A stretch of DNA of 64,000 nucleotides from Candidatus Rifleibacteriota bacterium (GCA_015233155.1 JADFYG010000011.1:6280-70279); one strand, 5' to 3'; positions 7,660 through 16,822 are shown, counted from the stretch's first letter. Numbers and translations: made by a program. Notes: generated by a model from the letters alone, not told the origin.

Positions 7660-10460
7660 AGCGAACTGCCTGTTGTTCACGCTTTCGCAGTGGTAATGCT
7701 TTCATTATCGTAATCGGTCTTCTCGGCGTGATTTTCGCCAGCGCATCTTTTTTCATGAAGGGCACTATTGAGGAAGGCCGTCAAACTCAGCAGTCAGAGC
7801 GAGGCATTCAGACTAATTGCCTTGCCGAAGCTGCCATAGAGCGGGCTTTATGCATCGTTGCCAGTGGTGTAAATGATCGTGCCGCCTTTGATCCGGCGAA
7901 GGGGAAGGCTGATTCGGTTGCCGTGCGTTTGCGCTTACCTCTGAAGCGCGGCGGGGCTGCCGTTGCCGATAAATCGGCTGGTCTTGGCAATGACGATTCC
8001 CTGCTGATCGATGGCGAGACAAAGAAGGAAGTGGTATTGACCAAGGCCGACCTTCAAGCCGGCGGCAAGGAACTCGAAAATCTGGTCAAATATATGACCC
8101 AGGATTCAGCAAAAGCCTGGGATGTAAACGTTAAAGTCTCTGTGAATAAAGCGTTTCGTAACTCTCCGGGCAATGATTTTGCCACATTCAAAGTGCCTGG
8201 AGTCGAAATCGGTTATAACATTCGTCCGGACGTTAAAAAATTTCTTGATGGTGATGGATACACGGCTCTCGTAATAAAAATTCCTGATTCGCTGGCCTGG
8301 CTGAGGATTCTTATTCCTGTAAAAATTACAATTCCCATGCCTCCGCCTGCGCCGTCTCTAAGTTTCACAATCGTCAATATCAATGTTGGAGCAGCCATCG
8401 ATAAGATGATACCGTCCGGGGTATTAGGTGGATATACGATCGCGCAGGTCACGAGTCTTGATTTTCTTGCTGATCAACTTTTCAACAAGGTTTTATACCC
8501 GGGTAAAAACAAGTATCCGATTCGTATTCCGTATGACAAAGTAGCTATGCCGAAATCAGTTGGCGAGCTGTGGCCAACCGGGGTTTCTGTTAATCCGACG
8601 ATAGACGATCAGCAGTATCTCGAGAAATACGGAGAGTTGAAAATATTGTGTGAAGCCTCCATTACAGGCCAGGATGGATACACGGCAAAGCGTCGGATTG
8701 AAGCCATCAAGGAGTTCAAGGTCGCAGATGTAGAGCCACCCGCTCCTATGTATAGTTTCTTTCTGACGAATCTTGCCAACCAAAGGATCACGTTCAACAG
8801 CCTTGGAGGTGATTTCTGCGTCAACAATTTTGATTACGGCGGCGTATGGGGAAAGGTGACCGATGTGTTCACCGGTGCAGCGAAATCGCCTACGGACGAT
8901 GAGCTTGCCAAGCGCGAATTTCCCGGACTGATACGCGTAAACTACAAAGATATGACGGCTGATAAAACTGCTCCGCTTGTTGTAAACGTTTCGGCGATCG
9001 GTGATTATTCCGGCGTGAAAGCCTACGAGGGTGATACGACGTTCGACAGTATCCTCCGAGGCATAGAAATTCTTGCCATTGTAGATTTAAAGTCACGCAT
9101 GGCCTGTGCCGGTGCCGGAGGGAAATACAATATCAATGCAGTTGTATCAGAACGTGCGCCAGCCGATAATTCGACAACTGTCCCCTCAGGGATGGTCAGC
9201 GGTACAACCCCGCCTCCAACCGTCAGTCCTGGAACTAATTATGGAGGAGTCACTTTTCAGACCAGTGGTCAACGTTACAGCAACGTTGAAACTGCTTTAA
9301 AGGCAATGCGTGACGACTTTATGCTCAATATCACCCCCCATGTCGGGTCAATGAGTACTAATGTCATAGAATTGGGAGCGACGCTCCTCCTGAAGCCTCT
9401 CCAGACGGAAATCCCTCTAAGCGTGGCATTCATGAGGGATTGTTTCCAGAGATGGGAAATGCCATACATGGGTACCCCGAATTCGCTTTATACCATTCCT
9501 TCCGCTGGTACAGGCAATAATAAAACGCATCTTTTTGGCGCCGGTGCTTTGCATCCGACAATGACGCGTGAGATCGAAGGAAACGTGATGAAGCAGTACA
9601 GACAGTGGAGAATGTGCATCGTCGGCATGAATATGTCGGATCGCCTTCCGCTGCTGCCGTTTCCGTATCCGGCATGCCTGTTGCCGCCGCCGCCGATCGT
9701 TATCCCTATCTGGTATACCTTTGACGTGCTTGCCAAATACGACTTCAATCTCGAAAACTTGAAATCGACTGACGAAACGGGCGCTGTGGTTCGGGATACT
9801 CCGACATACGATCCGTCAAAATTGGAGAACATGGCTCCAAACCTGTATACAGTCGAACAGTATGCAAAAAAGGCGACATATTTTTATCAGACTCCGGATG
9901 ATTTCATAAAAGACATTCCTAACCGTATGACAAAAGTAGGGGGTAAGAAAGTCTTTCTGCTGAATGGCATTTCATTTATCGCCGGATCACTCGGCTCGAT
10001 TGACAAGCCGTTCAAACCGAAGGATGAAACCGGCGCGGACATGGATGTGTTCAATGTCGTCGGGAAGGGCATGATCGTCTGCAGCGGCAATGTCTTTCCA
10101 GGCTGTGATTTCCGAACGCTCGATCGCTCGGATGATGACAGAACCGTTTTCACACTGATGGTACGCAACGGCGGACTTCTTATCATGCCGCCGTCGGGTA
10201 GCGTGATGCGAGTAATAGAAGGTTCGCTCTACACTGAAAAGGGCATCTACATTGCCGCGAATTCATCTTTACACATAATGGGTAACTGGGTCACCAATAT
10301 GTTCAACAAGGGTGCAATGCTGGGAAAGGTGACGGTCGATTATGTCTCTTCCCGGGTCCGGTCATCATTGGGAAGCATTAACCCCGATCGCGGGAAATTC
10401 GATCCGAGACGTTATTTTGTTACCCTGAGCCCTACCTGGGCCTCATGGAGGGCTTTCTGA
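7656..10460 (+). CDS. Large PilX/GspK-like prepilin-type protein
   Basis: 934 residues. The N-terminus CCSRFRSGNAFIIVIGLLGVIFASASFFMKG looks like a PilX/GspK-type pseudopilin: a short basic leader ending in Gly, a hydrophobic helix, no Glu at +5. The helix is followed by SERGIQTNCLAEAAIERAL, the tail of the pilin stalk. The rest is a very long exported domain that I do not recognise, much larger than standard PilX (about 200 residues). It overlaps the preceding gene by four bases and the pilV-like gene by one (TGATG). It probably sits at a pilus or secretion-system tip. Confidence 0.75.
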   Translation: MKRTACCSRFRSGNAFIIVIGLLGVIFASASFFMKGTIEEGRQTQQSERGIQTNCLAEAAIERALCIVASGVNDRAAFDPAKGKADSVAVRLRLPLKRGGAAVADKSAGLGNDDSLLIDGETKKEVVLTKADLQAGGKELENLVKYMTQDSAKAWDVNVKVSVNKAFRNSPGNDFATFKVPGVEIGYNIRPDVKKFLDGDGYTALVIKIPDSLAWLRILIPVKITIPMPPPAPSLSFTIVNINVGAAIDKMIPSGVLGGYTIAQVTSLDFLADQLFNKVLYPGKNKYPIRIPYDKVAMPKSVGELWPTGVSVNPTIDDQQYLEKYGELKILCEASITGQDGYTAKRRIEAIKEFKVADVEPPAPMYSFFLTNLANQRITFNSLGGDFCVNNFDYGGVWGKVTDVFTGAAKSPTDDELAKREFPGLIRVNYKDMTADKTAPLVVNVSAIGDYSGVKAYEGDTTFDSILRGIEILAIVDLKSRMACAGAGGKYNINAVVSERAPADNSTTVPSGMVSGTTPPPTVSPGTNYGGVTFQTSGQRYSNVETALKAMRDDFMLNITPHVGSMSTNVIELGATLLLKPLQTEIPLSVAFMRDCFQRWEMPYMGTPNSLYTIPSAGTGNNKTHLFGAGALHPTMTREIEGNVMKQYRQWRMCIVGMNMSDRLPLLPFPYPACLLPPPPIVIPIWYTFDVLAKYDFNLENLKSTDETGAVVRDTPTYDPSKLENMAPNLYTVEQYAKKATYFYQTPDDFIKDIPNRMTKVGGKKVFLLNGISFIAGSLGSIDKPFKPKDETGADMDVFNVVGKGMIVCSGNVFPGCDFRTLDRSDDDRTVFTLMVRNGGLLIMPPSGSVMRVIEGSLYTEKGIYIAANSSLHIMGNWVTNMFNKGAMLGKVTVDYVSSRVRSSLGSINPDRGKFDPRRYFVTLSPTWASWRAF

Positions 10461-10954
10461 TGAGATTACCGCGCCATGGCTGGACGGTCCTGGAAGTCGT
10501 AATCGCGGCTGTCATTCTTGCGTGCGCATTTTTGCCGATTATCCGACTGGTTGATTTTGGTTCGGTGAACACCGTTAAAATCAGTAGTTATTCGAAGGCG
10601 GCACGCCTTGCCCAGGAGTTGATCGAGGAGTGCAAACATGTTCCGTTCAAGGTGTATCAGAACAATCCGAATTATTCAGGGCTGGCTGACGGACAACTAA
10701 TGGATATACAGCCGGATTATTATCAGAAGACAAAAAAAAGCATCGAAGAATTTATGAATGCAAACAAACAGTCGCTGAGAGACTTTGGTTATCTGGCGAA
10801 GCTGAGACTCAAAAGGACGCCTTTTAATCAGATCCGGGAAATATGGTTTGAAGTCGAAATCAACTGGCGCGATCGCGGCAAAAAGGATGAGGCGAATCAA
10901 CCTCAGCGCCGAGTGCGTGCGGGAAACGCGGTTTACAATTCCGAGGCCATGTAA
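10460..10954 (+). CDS. PilV-like prepilin (minor pilin)
   Basis: 164 residues with a class III prepilin signal: MRLPRHG then WTVLEVVIAAVILACAFLPIIRL, giving Gly at -1 and Glu at +5 of the mature protein. SYSKAARLAQELIEECKHVPF is the usual extension of the stalk helix. ATG at 10460 overlaps the previous stop and has GGAGGG seven bases upstream; an in-frame ATG at 10445 is less likely. The last 60 codons recur at 15159-15336, and the last nine bases plus stop and flanks at 23078-23104. PilW, which normally follows, lies 12 kb away at 23202. Confidence 0.85.
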   Translation: MRLPRHGWTVLEVVIAAVILACAFLPIIRLVDFGSVNTVKISSYSKAARLAQELIEECKHVPFKVYQNNPNYSGLADGQLMDIQPDYYQKTKKSIEEFMNANKQSLRDFGYLAKLRLKRTPFNQIREIWFEVEINWRDRGKKDEANQPQRRVRAGNAVYNSEAM

Positions 10955-10956
10955 TA
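10775..10956 (+). repeat. Direct repeat copy A: 3' end of the pilV-like gene
   Basis: 182 bases from CTGAGAGACTTT to GTAATA, all coding except the last two bases. Copy B (15159-15336) matches it with only a handful of substitutions and a short gap near its left end. Copy C (23078-23104) matches its last 27 bases exactly. Sequence right of copy A is unlike that right of B and C. Confidence 0.95.
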
Positions 10957-10959
10957 CCC

Positions 10960-11100
10960 TCAGACGTTTTTAGAAATTTCCTCATATTCACGCTTGCATA
11001 CGGCGCAGGAATCGAGGTGTCTTATCAGACCATCATACGCCAAGGTTCCACTGGACAGACCTCGATCTTCAAAAATGGTCTCAAAGATCTTAAAGTAATA
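10960..11100 (-). pseudogene. Remnant of a zinc-finger (zf-HC2-like) protein
   Basis: An open frame of 46 codons without a start reads ...LAYDGLIRHLDSCAVCKREYEEISKNV and stops at 10960. HxxxCxxC with this spacing (HLDSCAVC) is typical of the zinc-binding head of anti-sigma factors or similar small domains. It begins only four bases after repeat copy A, and appears to be a truncated gene end. Nothing else is recognisable up to 11163. Confidence 0.45.
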
Positions 11101-11163
11101 TCAAAATCGGAATAAAGATTAGTATAGGAAGGCTCAGTCTGTCTCAACCCTTCGAAATACTCG

Positions 11164-12192
11164 CTATTTTTTTCCGACGGCACATGCCGGACAGAGGAGG
11201 AGGCCGTCGCGATTCCCTTCGATTTTGGTTCCGTGGCTGCGGCATACAGGGCAGAAGAACGGTTCAAAAGCCCGCGAAATGGGAGACCAGAAAAACTCAC
11301 AGCTTTTCTGCGTTTTCCCGAGTTTCATAGTGACATTCGCCTTTACGACGGGAAGCAACATTCGCAGAACGGCCACGGGAAGCAATCGGACCTGGAGGCC
11401 GTATTTCCGGCGCAGATCTTCGATCTGATGGTGAAAATCCGCAGTTATGGCATCCTTTTTGCCATTGTAGTCTTGCAGGGAAATGTGTTTTTTGGAATAA
11501 CGTGATTCCAGGCCATCCAATAATCCTGAAAAATACACCGCTATCCTGTTCATATCAAGATTCATTCTATGTGTCAGTGTTTTCTGAAAGGTGGTGGTTT
11601 CATCCTCGGCCAGCTGTTTTGTCAAGCCGGAAAGGTTTTCCAACAGAGTCGGCAACGGAGTGAACTGCTGCAAATCGGGATCACCGACCTCCAGAAATAC
11701 CAGGTCAACGTCTTCCAATAATTTGTCGCCGGCGGAAAAAAGTCGCTGAGTTTTTTCTTGGCAATCGATCTGAATCAATACCTCGCGCACTTCATCAGAC
11801 TGCATAGCAAGGCGGTACATCACCCGCGTCAGAGGAATATGTGTGACGCAGGTGTCCATGCGGCCGGGAATGCAGTGAAAAAACGTAAAATCCCGCGTCA
11901 GGTCCTGGTCGAGATTTTTTCCGCGCAAGGAAAATCCTTCAAGCCGTGCAAAAGCCACTGGAATCTCGCTCGAAACGTTGGAAAGAATCGATTCGAGTAT
12001 TTCTGTGCCCAGCCCGATATACGTTCCGGGAGCCTGGGCCGAATAAACAAAGCGCACGGTTTCAGGACAATGCAAAATATTCGCGGTCTGAGGTTCAAGT
12101 AAGGCTTCGGTGGCTTCTTCGAAAGTCTCGAACACGGCTCCCTGACTGGTGAGCCATGAATGGAAAAAAACAGGAAGAACATCCTGGTTCAT
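11164..12192 (-). CDS. Helicase-partner protein with C-terminal zinc ribbon
   Basis: 342 residues, no family recognised. It ends with a CxxC...CxxC ribbon (FFCPVCRSH ... LLCPACAVG), likely binding zinc and nucleic acid. The middle is helical (LLEDVDLVFLEVG, then LENLSGLTKQLAEDETTTF), and the N-terminal half is mixed alpha/beta. It overlaps the SNF2 helicase by four bases (ATGA at 12189-12192), so the two are translationally coupled and probably work together. A SNF2 helicase with a small dedicated partner recalls the Bacillus YqhH/YqhG pair, though I see no clear sequence match to YqhG. Confidence 0.7.
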   Translation of the reverse strand: MNQDVLPVFFHSWLTSQGAVFETFEEATEALLEPQTANILHCPETVRFVYSAQAPGTYIGLGTEILESILSNVSSEIPVAFARLEGFSLRGKNLDQDLTRDFTFFHCIPGRMDTCVTHIPLTRVMYRLAMQSDEVREVLIQIDCQEKTQRLFSAGDKLLEDVDLVFLEVGDPDLQQFTPLPTLLENLSGLTKQLAEDETTTFQKTLTHRMNLDMNRIAVYFSGLLDGLESRYSKKHISLQDYNGKKDAITADFHHQIEDLRRKYGLQVRLLPVAVLRMLLPVVKANVTMKLGKTQKSCEFFWSPISRAFEPFFCPVCRSHGTKIEGNRDGLLLCPACAVGKK

Positions 12193-14654
12193 GCTTCGAA
12201 TTCGTCCTTGAATAGGGTTTCATCAACCGCTTTGACCGTTTCATGCACGCGACGAGCCTTGGCGACCTGATCTCCCAATCTCATGAAATCAGTCTCCCGC
12301 TCCGCATCATTTCCTGATCCAAGCCATATTTCCAGAATGAGATCCTCGAAGCGATCACCCTCTTTCATGTGACCGAGAATCATGTCGATTTCTCCGACGA
12401 CAAGCTCGAAGAGGTTGATTTTCTTTTCAAGAATATCCAGGATTTTTTCTTCGACCGAACCTTGAAGACACATATTGAAAATGAAGACATCGCGTGTTTG
12501 CCCGATGCGGTGCAGACGGCCGATGCGCTGTTCGATCCGCATCGGGTTCCAGGGAAGATCGTAATTGATGATGGTATTACAAAATTGCAGGTTCTTCCCT
12601 TCTCCGCCGCTTTCTGTCGATAAAAGAACCTGTGCCTCCATTCGAAAAAGTTCGACAGCACGATCGCGCTCCGCCCCGGAAAGTCCCCCGTGAAAGACTG
12701 CGAAAGGAATGCCGGCGCCGTCGAGAATGGAGCTCAGATGCTGCAGCGTGTCTCGAAACTTTGTAAAAACCAGGGCTTTGTCAGGCGCTTTGCGTATGAG
12801 TTCCAGAAGTTGCCGATCCTTGGCGGTTTCTTTAATGGAGTGAGTCTGACGAAGCACCACGTCTAAAGCCGGAGTTAATTCGCCTTTGCCGGCAGCCCGC
12901 TCCAGTGCGGAACGCAGAGCATTCACCGAAGAGCCGGCCATTTCGAGAAGATTGGCGCAGAATAATTTTTCCCGTCCCTTGGAATCCTGCTGGAAGATGC
13001 GGCGAAGTTCCTCCTGAATCTGATTGAAAAGTCCCGATTCTTCTGCGGATGGCACAACTTTACACATGGCGGCGTATCTTCGGGGCAGTTTCACATCAAC
13101 GAAAGACCGGGTGTTGCGAATCATGGACGTGTGCAAAAGTTCTCGCAATCGGTCGGGATCAAGAGGTTCGGTAATTGATTTCGGATTCAAGAAGCGGCTT
13201 TTGAACTCAGACTCGGTGCCGAGTGTGCCAGGTCTCAGGAGATTTATGAGATGAAAGATTTCCAGGAGGTTGTTTTGAACGGGTGTGGCGGTAAGCAGAA
13301 GAAGGAATTTTCTCTTGAGGTTTTCAACGAGTTTATGACCTTTTGTCGCGGCATTGCGCAGATGATGGGCTTCATCAACGATGACCAGATCGTAATCCCG
13401 AGCCTGGCAGGCGGAGAAATGTTTGTCCATGCGGGCGATGCCCATGGAGGAGATAATCAGCGGCCGGTCCCAGAATTCGTCGGGATTATCCTTGAAAGAT
13501 TGATCGGAAGTGGTCTCGAAGCGCAGACTGAATTTTTCCAGCATCTCGCTGTACCATTGTCCGACCAGGGCCGGTGGCACGAGAATCAGGACGCGGCGGA
13601 TCATTCCCCGGAGGTGATATTCCTTGATGATGATTCCGGCTTCGATAGTTTTTCCGAGGCCGACCTCATCGGCGAGAATGGCTCTTCCCCTGAAGCGAGT
13701 CAGTACGCGGCGGGCAGTCTCGAGCTGATGGCGGTGTGGGAAGACTCCGATCATCGCCTTTTGGCACAGCAGCTCATCGAAATCTTTAAGGAGATGAATT
13801 TTCTGAGCGTCGCAGGCCAGTCGGAAGGCTTCCATGCCCTTTCTGCCGAAGTATGTGTGAAAGGGCGGCGCTGTAACGCCGGCAATGAATTGTACAGGAA
13901 CTTTTTTGGCATCATCCGGAATATGAAGACGGATACTAGCATTTATAAGATCGGCTGCCGCAGAGCTGGTCGACAAGGTTTCGTCAGCGAAAGCGCTTCT
14001 TTTGGAAAGCCGTTGCCGGGCCTCTGTTTTAATTTTCTCCTGGCGGCGGCGAGCCTCCTTTTCCGCTTCGACTATCATTTTTCGAAAAAGTCTTTCCAGG
14101 TTATCCCGGTCACGAATAGCCGCGCTGTCAGCTCGTTCCCATCCTTTGAAGCACTTCATAACGTAATGATCGAGCTTCTTTATTTCCATCTCACGGGAGT
14201 TTTCAATCTGTTTGGTATTGCCTGTGTGGGCAAGCAAAATCAGATACTGTTCCAGCATGGATGGATCAAATTTAAAATGCTTGCTGTAAAAAAATATGAG
14301 CAGTTGGGCTGAGTATTCTGATAAATCAGTTTCGATGATATGCTTGATCAGTGCCTGATAAACGGCGTTGAAAGGGTCTCCCCAGGGGGAATAATTTTTG
14401 ATGTCTTGGAGAGCATTGGTGAAAAGTGGCTCGATTATAGTTTTTTCTTCAGTGGTGGTGAAGATGGAACGGCAGAGACAGATGGTTTGGTCTAACAGTA
14501 TCTCATTTTTATTCTTTATCCGCCCCGGGCTTGCGCGGCGTGTTTTTGTCGCCGTATTCCTCCCTCTCGGAGCTGATTTTGGTGGCTTATTAGGAATGCC
14601 ACTATCAGGAGGAAAGGCTAATTCCAGTTGTTTCGGTTGTTTCAAGCGCGGCAT
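12189..14654 (-). CDS. SNF2/RapA-type helicase-like ATPase
   Basis: About 821 residues. An N-terminal region of roughly 330 residues, partly charged coiled coil (EAEKEARRRQEKIKTEARQR), precedes a complete SF2 motor: Walker A ILADEVGLGKTIEAG, motif II VIVDEAHHLRN, motif III LLLTATPVQNN, and in the second lobe VFTKFRDTLQHL, LLSTESGGEGKNLQ and the motif VI NYDLPWNPMRIEQRIGRLHRIGQ. Such enzymes translocate on double-stranded DNA to remodel protein-DNA or RNA polymerase complexes; the substrate here is unknown. A GTG at 14681 lies upstream in frame, but ATG 14652-14654 (MPRLKQ) is a better start. The gene sits inside the block bounded by repeat copies A and B. Confidence 0.93.
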   Translation of the reverse strand: MPRLKQPKQLELAFPPDSGIPNKPPKSAPRGRNTATKTRRASPGRIKNKNEILLDQTICLCRSIFTTTEEKTIIEPLFTNALQDIKNYSPWGDPFNAVYQALIKHIIETDLSEYSAQLLIFFYSKHFKFDPSMLEQYLILLAHTGNTKQIENSREMEIKKLDHYVMKCFKGWERADSAAIRDRDNLERLFRKMIVEAEKEARRRQEKIKTEARQRLSKRSAFADETLSTSSAAADLINASIRLHIPDDAKKVPVQFIAGVTAPPFHTYFGRKGMEAFRLACDAQKIHLLKDFDELLCQKAMIGVFPHRHQLETARRVLTRFRGRAILADEVGLGKTIEAGIIIKEYHLRGMIRRVLILVPPALVGQWYSEMLEKFSLRFETTSDQSFKDNPDEFWDRPLIISSMGIARMDKHFSACQARDYDLVIVDEAHHLRNAATKGHKLVENLKRKFLLLLTATPVQNNLLEIFHLINLLRPGTLGTESEFKSRFLNPKSITEPLDPDRLRELLHTSMIRNTRSFVDVKLPRRYAAMCKVVPSAEESGLFNQIQEELRRIFQQDSKGREKLFCANLLEMAGSSVNALRSALERAAGKGELTPALDVVLRQTHSIKETAKDRQLLELIRKAPDKALVFTKFRDTLQHLSSILDGAGIPFAVFHGGLSGAERDRAVELFRMEAQVLLSTESGGEGKNLQFCNTIINYDLPWNPMRIEQRIGRLHRIGQTRDVFIFNMCLQGSVEEKILDILEKKINLFELVVGEIDMILGHMKEGDRFEDLILEIWLGSGNDAERETDFMRLGDQVAKARRVHETVKAVDETLFKDEFEA

Positions 14655-15158
14655 ATATCTCGCTGATTCTACAGGACCCACTAATTATTTTCAAGCGATG
14701 GGAGCGTCGGAACAGTAATTCTCCATTTGGGTTCAGGTGAGGATCTCCGAGGGATTTCGTTTCGATGACCTTGAAACACTTCTTTTTATCACTGTGTTAA
14801 GACCTTGATTTTTGTATTTATGAAAGTTGTGTAAAAATATGAGTAGAAGAGAGAGTCGGTGCTTGTTTCCGCCGATTAGCGGTACCTATTCGGCTTTGTA
14901 ATGTTAGATTTTGGAAAAAAGCAGGGCTTTCAAATCAGAAAAAATCTGTTCTGTGCGTACATAGATTTCTTGATGAAATAAAGCGAAATACTTCGCAAAC
15001 CCTGACGGACAACCAAATGGATAATTACTGAGCGTCGGAACCATCGACTCCGGAATTTCAGTTGTTTCGACCAGTTAATCACCATGGTTTCTGTCCACTT
15101 AACCAATCGAGAAAACCTTCGGGACATTGAAACATGCTTACGCACTCAGAAAACCAAA
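14655..15158. other. Gene-free stretch between helicase and repeat copy B
   Basis: About 500 bases with no convincing coding sequence. It is the likely promoter region of the helicase (minus strand). A short minus-strand frame (14930-15145) has no recognisable domain and may be a decayed gene. No inverted terminal repeats or integrase remnants were noticed. Confidence 0.5.
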
Positions 15159-15336
15159 CTGAGAGACTTTATCAGGCGAAGCTGAAACTCAAAAGGACGC
15201 CTTTGAATCAGATCCGGGAAATATGGTTTGAAGTCGAAATCAACTGGCGCGATCGCGGCAAAAAGGATGAGGCGAATCAACCTCAGCGCCGGGTGCGTGC
15301 GGGCAGCGCGGTTTACAATTCCGAGGCCATGTAATA
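15159..15336 (+). pseudogene. Repeat copy B: orphan 3' fragment of a pilV-like gene
   Basis: Encodes AKLKLKRTPLNQIREIWFEVEI onward to RAGSAVYNSEAM and a stop, the C-terminal 55 or so residues of the PilV-like protein at 10460-10954, with no prepilin leader. Differences from copy A include synonymous and conservative changes, so the copy still looks as if it evolved under protein constraint before or after it was separated. After the stop, CATTCCTA is shared with copy C but not with copy A. Confidence 0.9.
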
Positions 15337-15357
15337 CCATTCCTATTTGTTGTGTGG

Positions 15358-15660
15358 TTATGTAAGAACCTCCCAGTGGCCGCCTTTGTCAGGATCAATA
15401 CGGCAAATCTGGCCTAGGCTCTTCAGTTTTTCGAGATGTTTCTCCACGGCCCGCGTGGAATTTCCAGCATTTCGGCCATATCTTTCGTTGTCACTTCAGG
15501 GTATTTTCTCAGCAAACCCAATATTCTGCTCGAACTTTTCTCTGGACTTTTCTCCGAACTTTACAGCTTTTCTTCCGAAACTTTCTTGTGCTTTCGTTGA
15601 ATCGTGGCGGTGAAAAGACAACCATCACGGTCATCGGTGAAGATATCTGCTTCCGATGAC
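15358..15660 (-). pseudogene. Frameshifted C-terminus of an ATP-binding/winged-helix protein
   Basis: Three frames together give one protein tail: EADIFTDDRDGCLFTATIQRK, then SRILGLLRKYPEVTTKDMAEMLE, then STRAVEKHLEKLKSLGQICRI ending GGHWEVLT at a TAA (15358-15360). That order (end of the ATP-binding domain, Lys/Glu-rich linker, winged helix) matches the C-terminus of AlbA_2-type ATP-binding transcriptional regulators. At least two frameshifts separate the pieces, and the N-terminal part is absent. It begins just right of repeat copy B, so it marks a decayed end of the second inserted block. Confidence 0.65.
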
Positions 15661-15883
15661 AATAGGAGACATAAGGTCTTCCCAAGAACATTTTTGTCTT
15701 TACAATGACGAGTCGACTGGATCGATTATCGGTAACTACATGCCTTCTCTATTTCCACCAGATAATGGAAAATGAAGAAAACATAAAATCGTTAGATAAT
15801 TCTGGTCGTTTTTGGGACTTACTGGGTGAAGGCAGCAAAAAACCTAATCGATTAGAATGAATTCCAGTCGAGGAGATATTCAG

Positions 15884-16795
15884 ATGCTAAGAAAAGAACT
15901 CATCATCACCGCTCTCTTGTCGATTCTCGCGGTCATACTCCCGGCAGGGTTTTGTTTCGGAGGCCAGCCAGCTCAGGAAATCAATCTCGGAGACGGGGTG
16001 ACGATGTCGTTTGTCGACATCCCATCCGGAACCTTTGTCATGGGAAGTTCAGATTGCCCGCCCAAGCCGGATCTTGCCGGTGTCGTGGGTCCTCCTCACC
16101 ACGTGAGGCTGACCAGGGGTTTCCTCATGGGAACCACCGAAGTGACGCAGGAACAATATTGGCAGATCACGAAACTGGCCCCCTCCAATGGCACGTCCGG
16201 CAAACGTCGAAAACGGCCGGTTGAACGGGTAACGTGGTATGATGCCGTCGAGTTCTGCAACGCGCTGAGTCAGCAACAGGGACTTCAGCCCTGTTATGTA
16301 ATCGACAAGAGCAGAAGAGATCCGAAAAATCGGAGCACACCCAATTATCTTGTCAATTGCGACTTTTTGAAAAATGGTTTTCGCCTGCCGACAGAAGCGG
16401 AATGGGAATATGCCTGCCGGGGCGGGACAACGGGATATTTCTATTGGGAGGATCCCAAGGTTACTGGCGACTACTCCTGGTTTGACGGCAACAGCTTCGT
16501 TGAATGGGGCAAAGCGGGCCAAATAGGTACGCATGAGGTCGGTAAAAAGATACCTAACGCTTTTGGATTGTATGATATGTCCGGAAATGTCTGGGAATGG
16601 TGCGACGATTGGTGGGGGAACTATGATCCCGCCGATCAGACTGACCCTCATGGGCCTGACGGCGGATTATGCAGATGTTTACGCGGAGGGGCCTATTGCA
16701 GTCACCCCAGCAATATCGGCTCGCCCTACCGAATGTGTTTCAAGCCCAACGAAACATGTAGTGAAAACGGGTTCCGGGTTGTCCGGACAAAATGA
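15884..16795 (+). CDS. Secreted SUMF1/formylglycine-enzyme-domain protein
   Basis: 303 residues. Signal peptide (KELIITALLSILAVILPAGFCFG), then a full FGE-sulfatase fold: FVDIPSGTFVMGS, TTEVTQEQYWQIT, RPVERVTWYDAVEFCNALS, FRLPTEAEWEYACRGGT, GLYDMSGNVWEWCDDWW and the final GFRVV. In true formylglycine-generating enzymes a CxxxxC pair follows the RGG motif; here RGGAYCSHPSN keeps only the first Cys in that position, so enzymatic activity on sulfatases is doubtful and a binding or structural role is likely. ATG 15884 follows GAGGAG. It heads a plus-strand set with an ECF sigma factor and two further secreted proteins. Confidence 0.85.
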   Translation: MLRKELIITALLSILAVILPAGFCFGGQPAQEINLGDGVTMSFVDIPSGTFVMGSSDCPPKPDLAGVVGPPHHVRLTRGFLMGTTEVTQEQYWQITKLAPSNGTSGKRRKRPVERVTWYDAVEFCNALSQQQGLQPCYVIDKSRRDPKNRSTPNYLVNCDFLKNGFRLPTEAEWEYACRGGTTGYFYWEDPKVTGDYSWFDGNSFVEWGKAGQIGTHEVGKKIPNAFGLYDMSGNVWEWCDDWWGNYDPADQTDPHGPDGGLCRCLRGGAYCSHPSNIGSPYRMCFKPNETCSENGFRVVRTK

Positions 16796-16822
16796 TCAGG
16801 AAACAGAAACTTGGGAAATATC

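Noticed and set aside
13251-14312. 353-codon plus-strand open frame
   Set aside because: Antisense shadow of the SNF2 helicase, with no recognisable motif.
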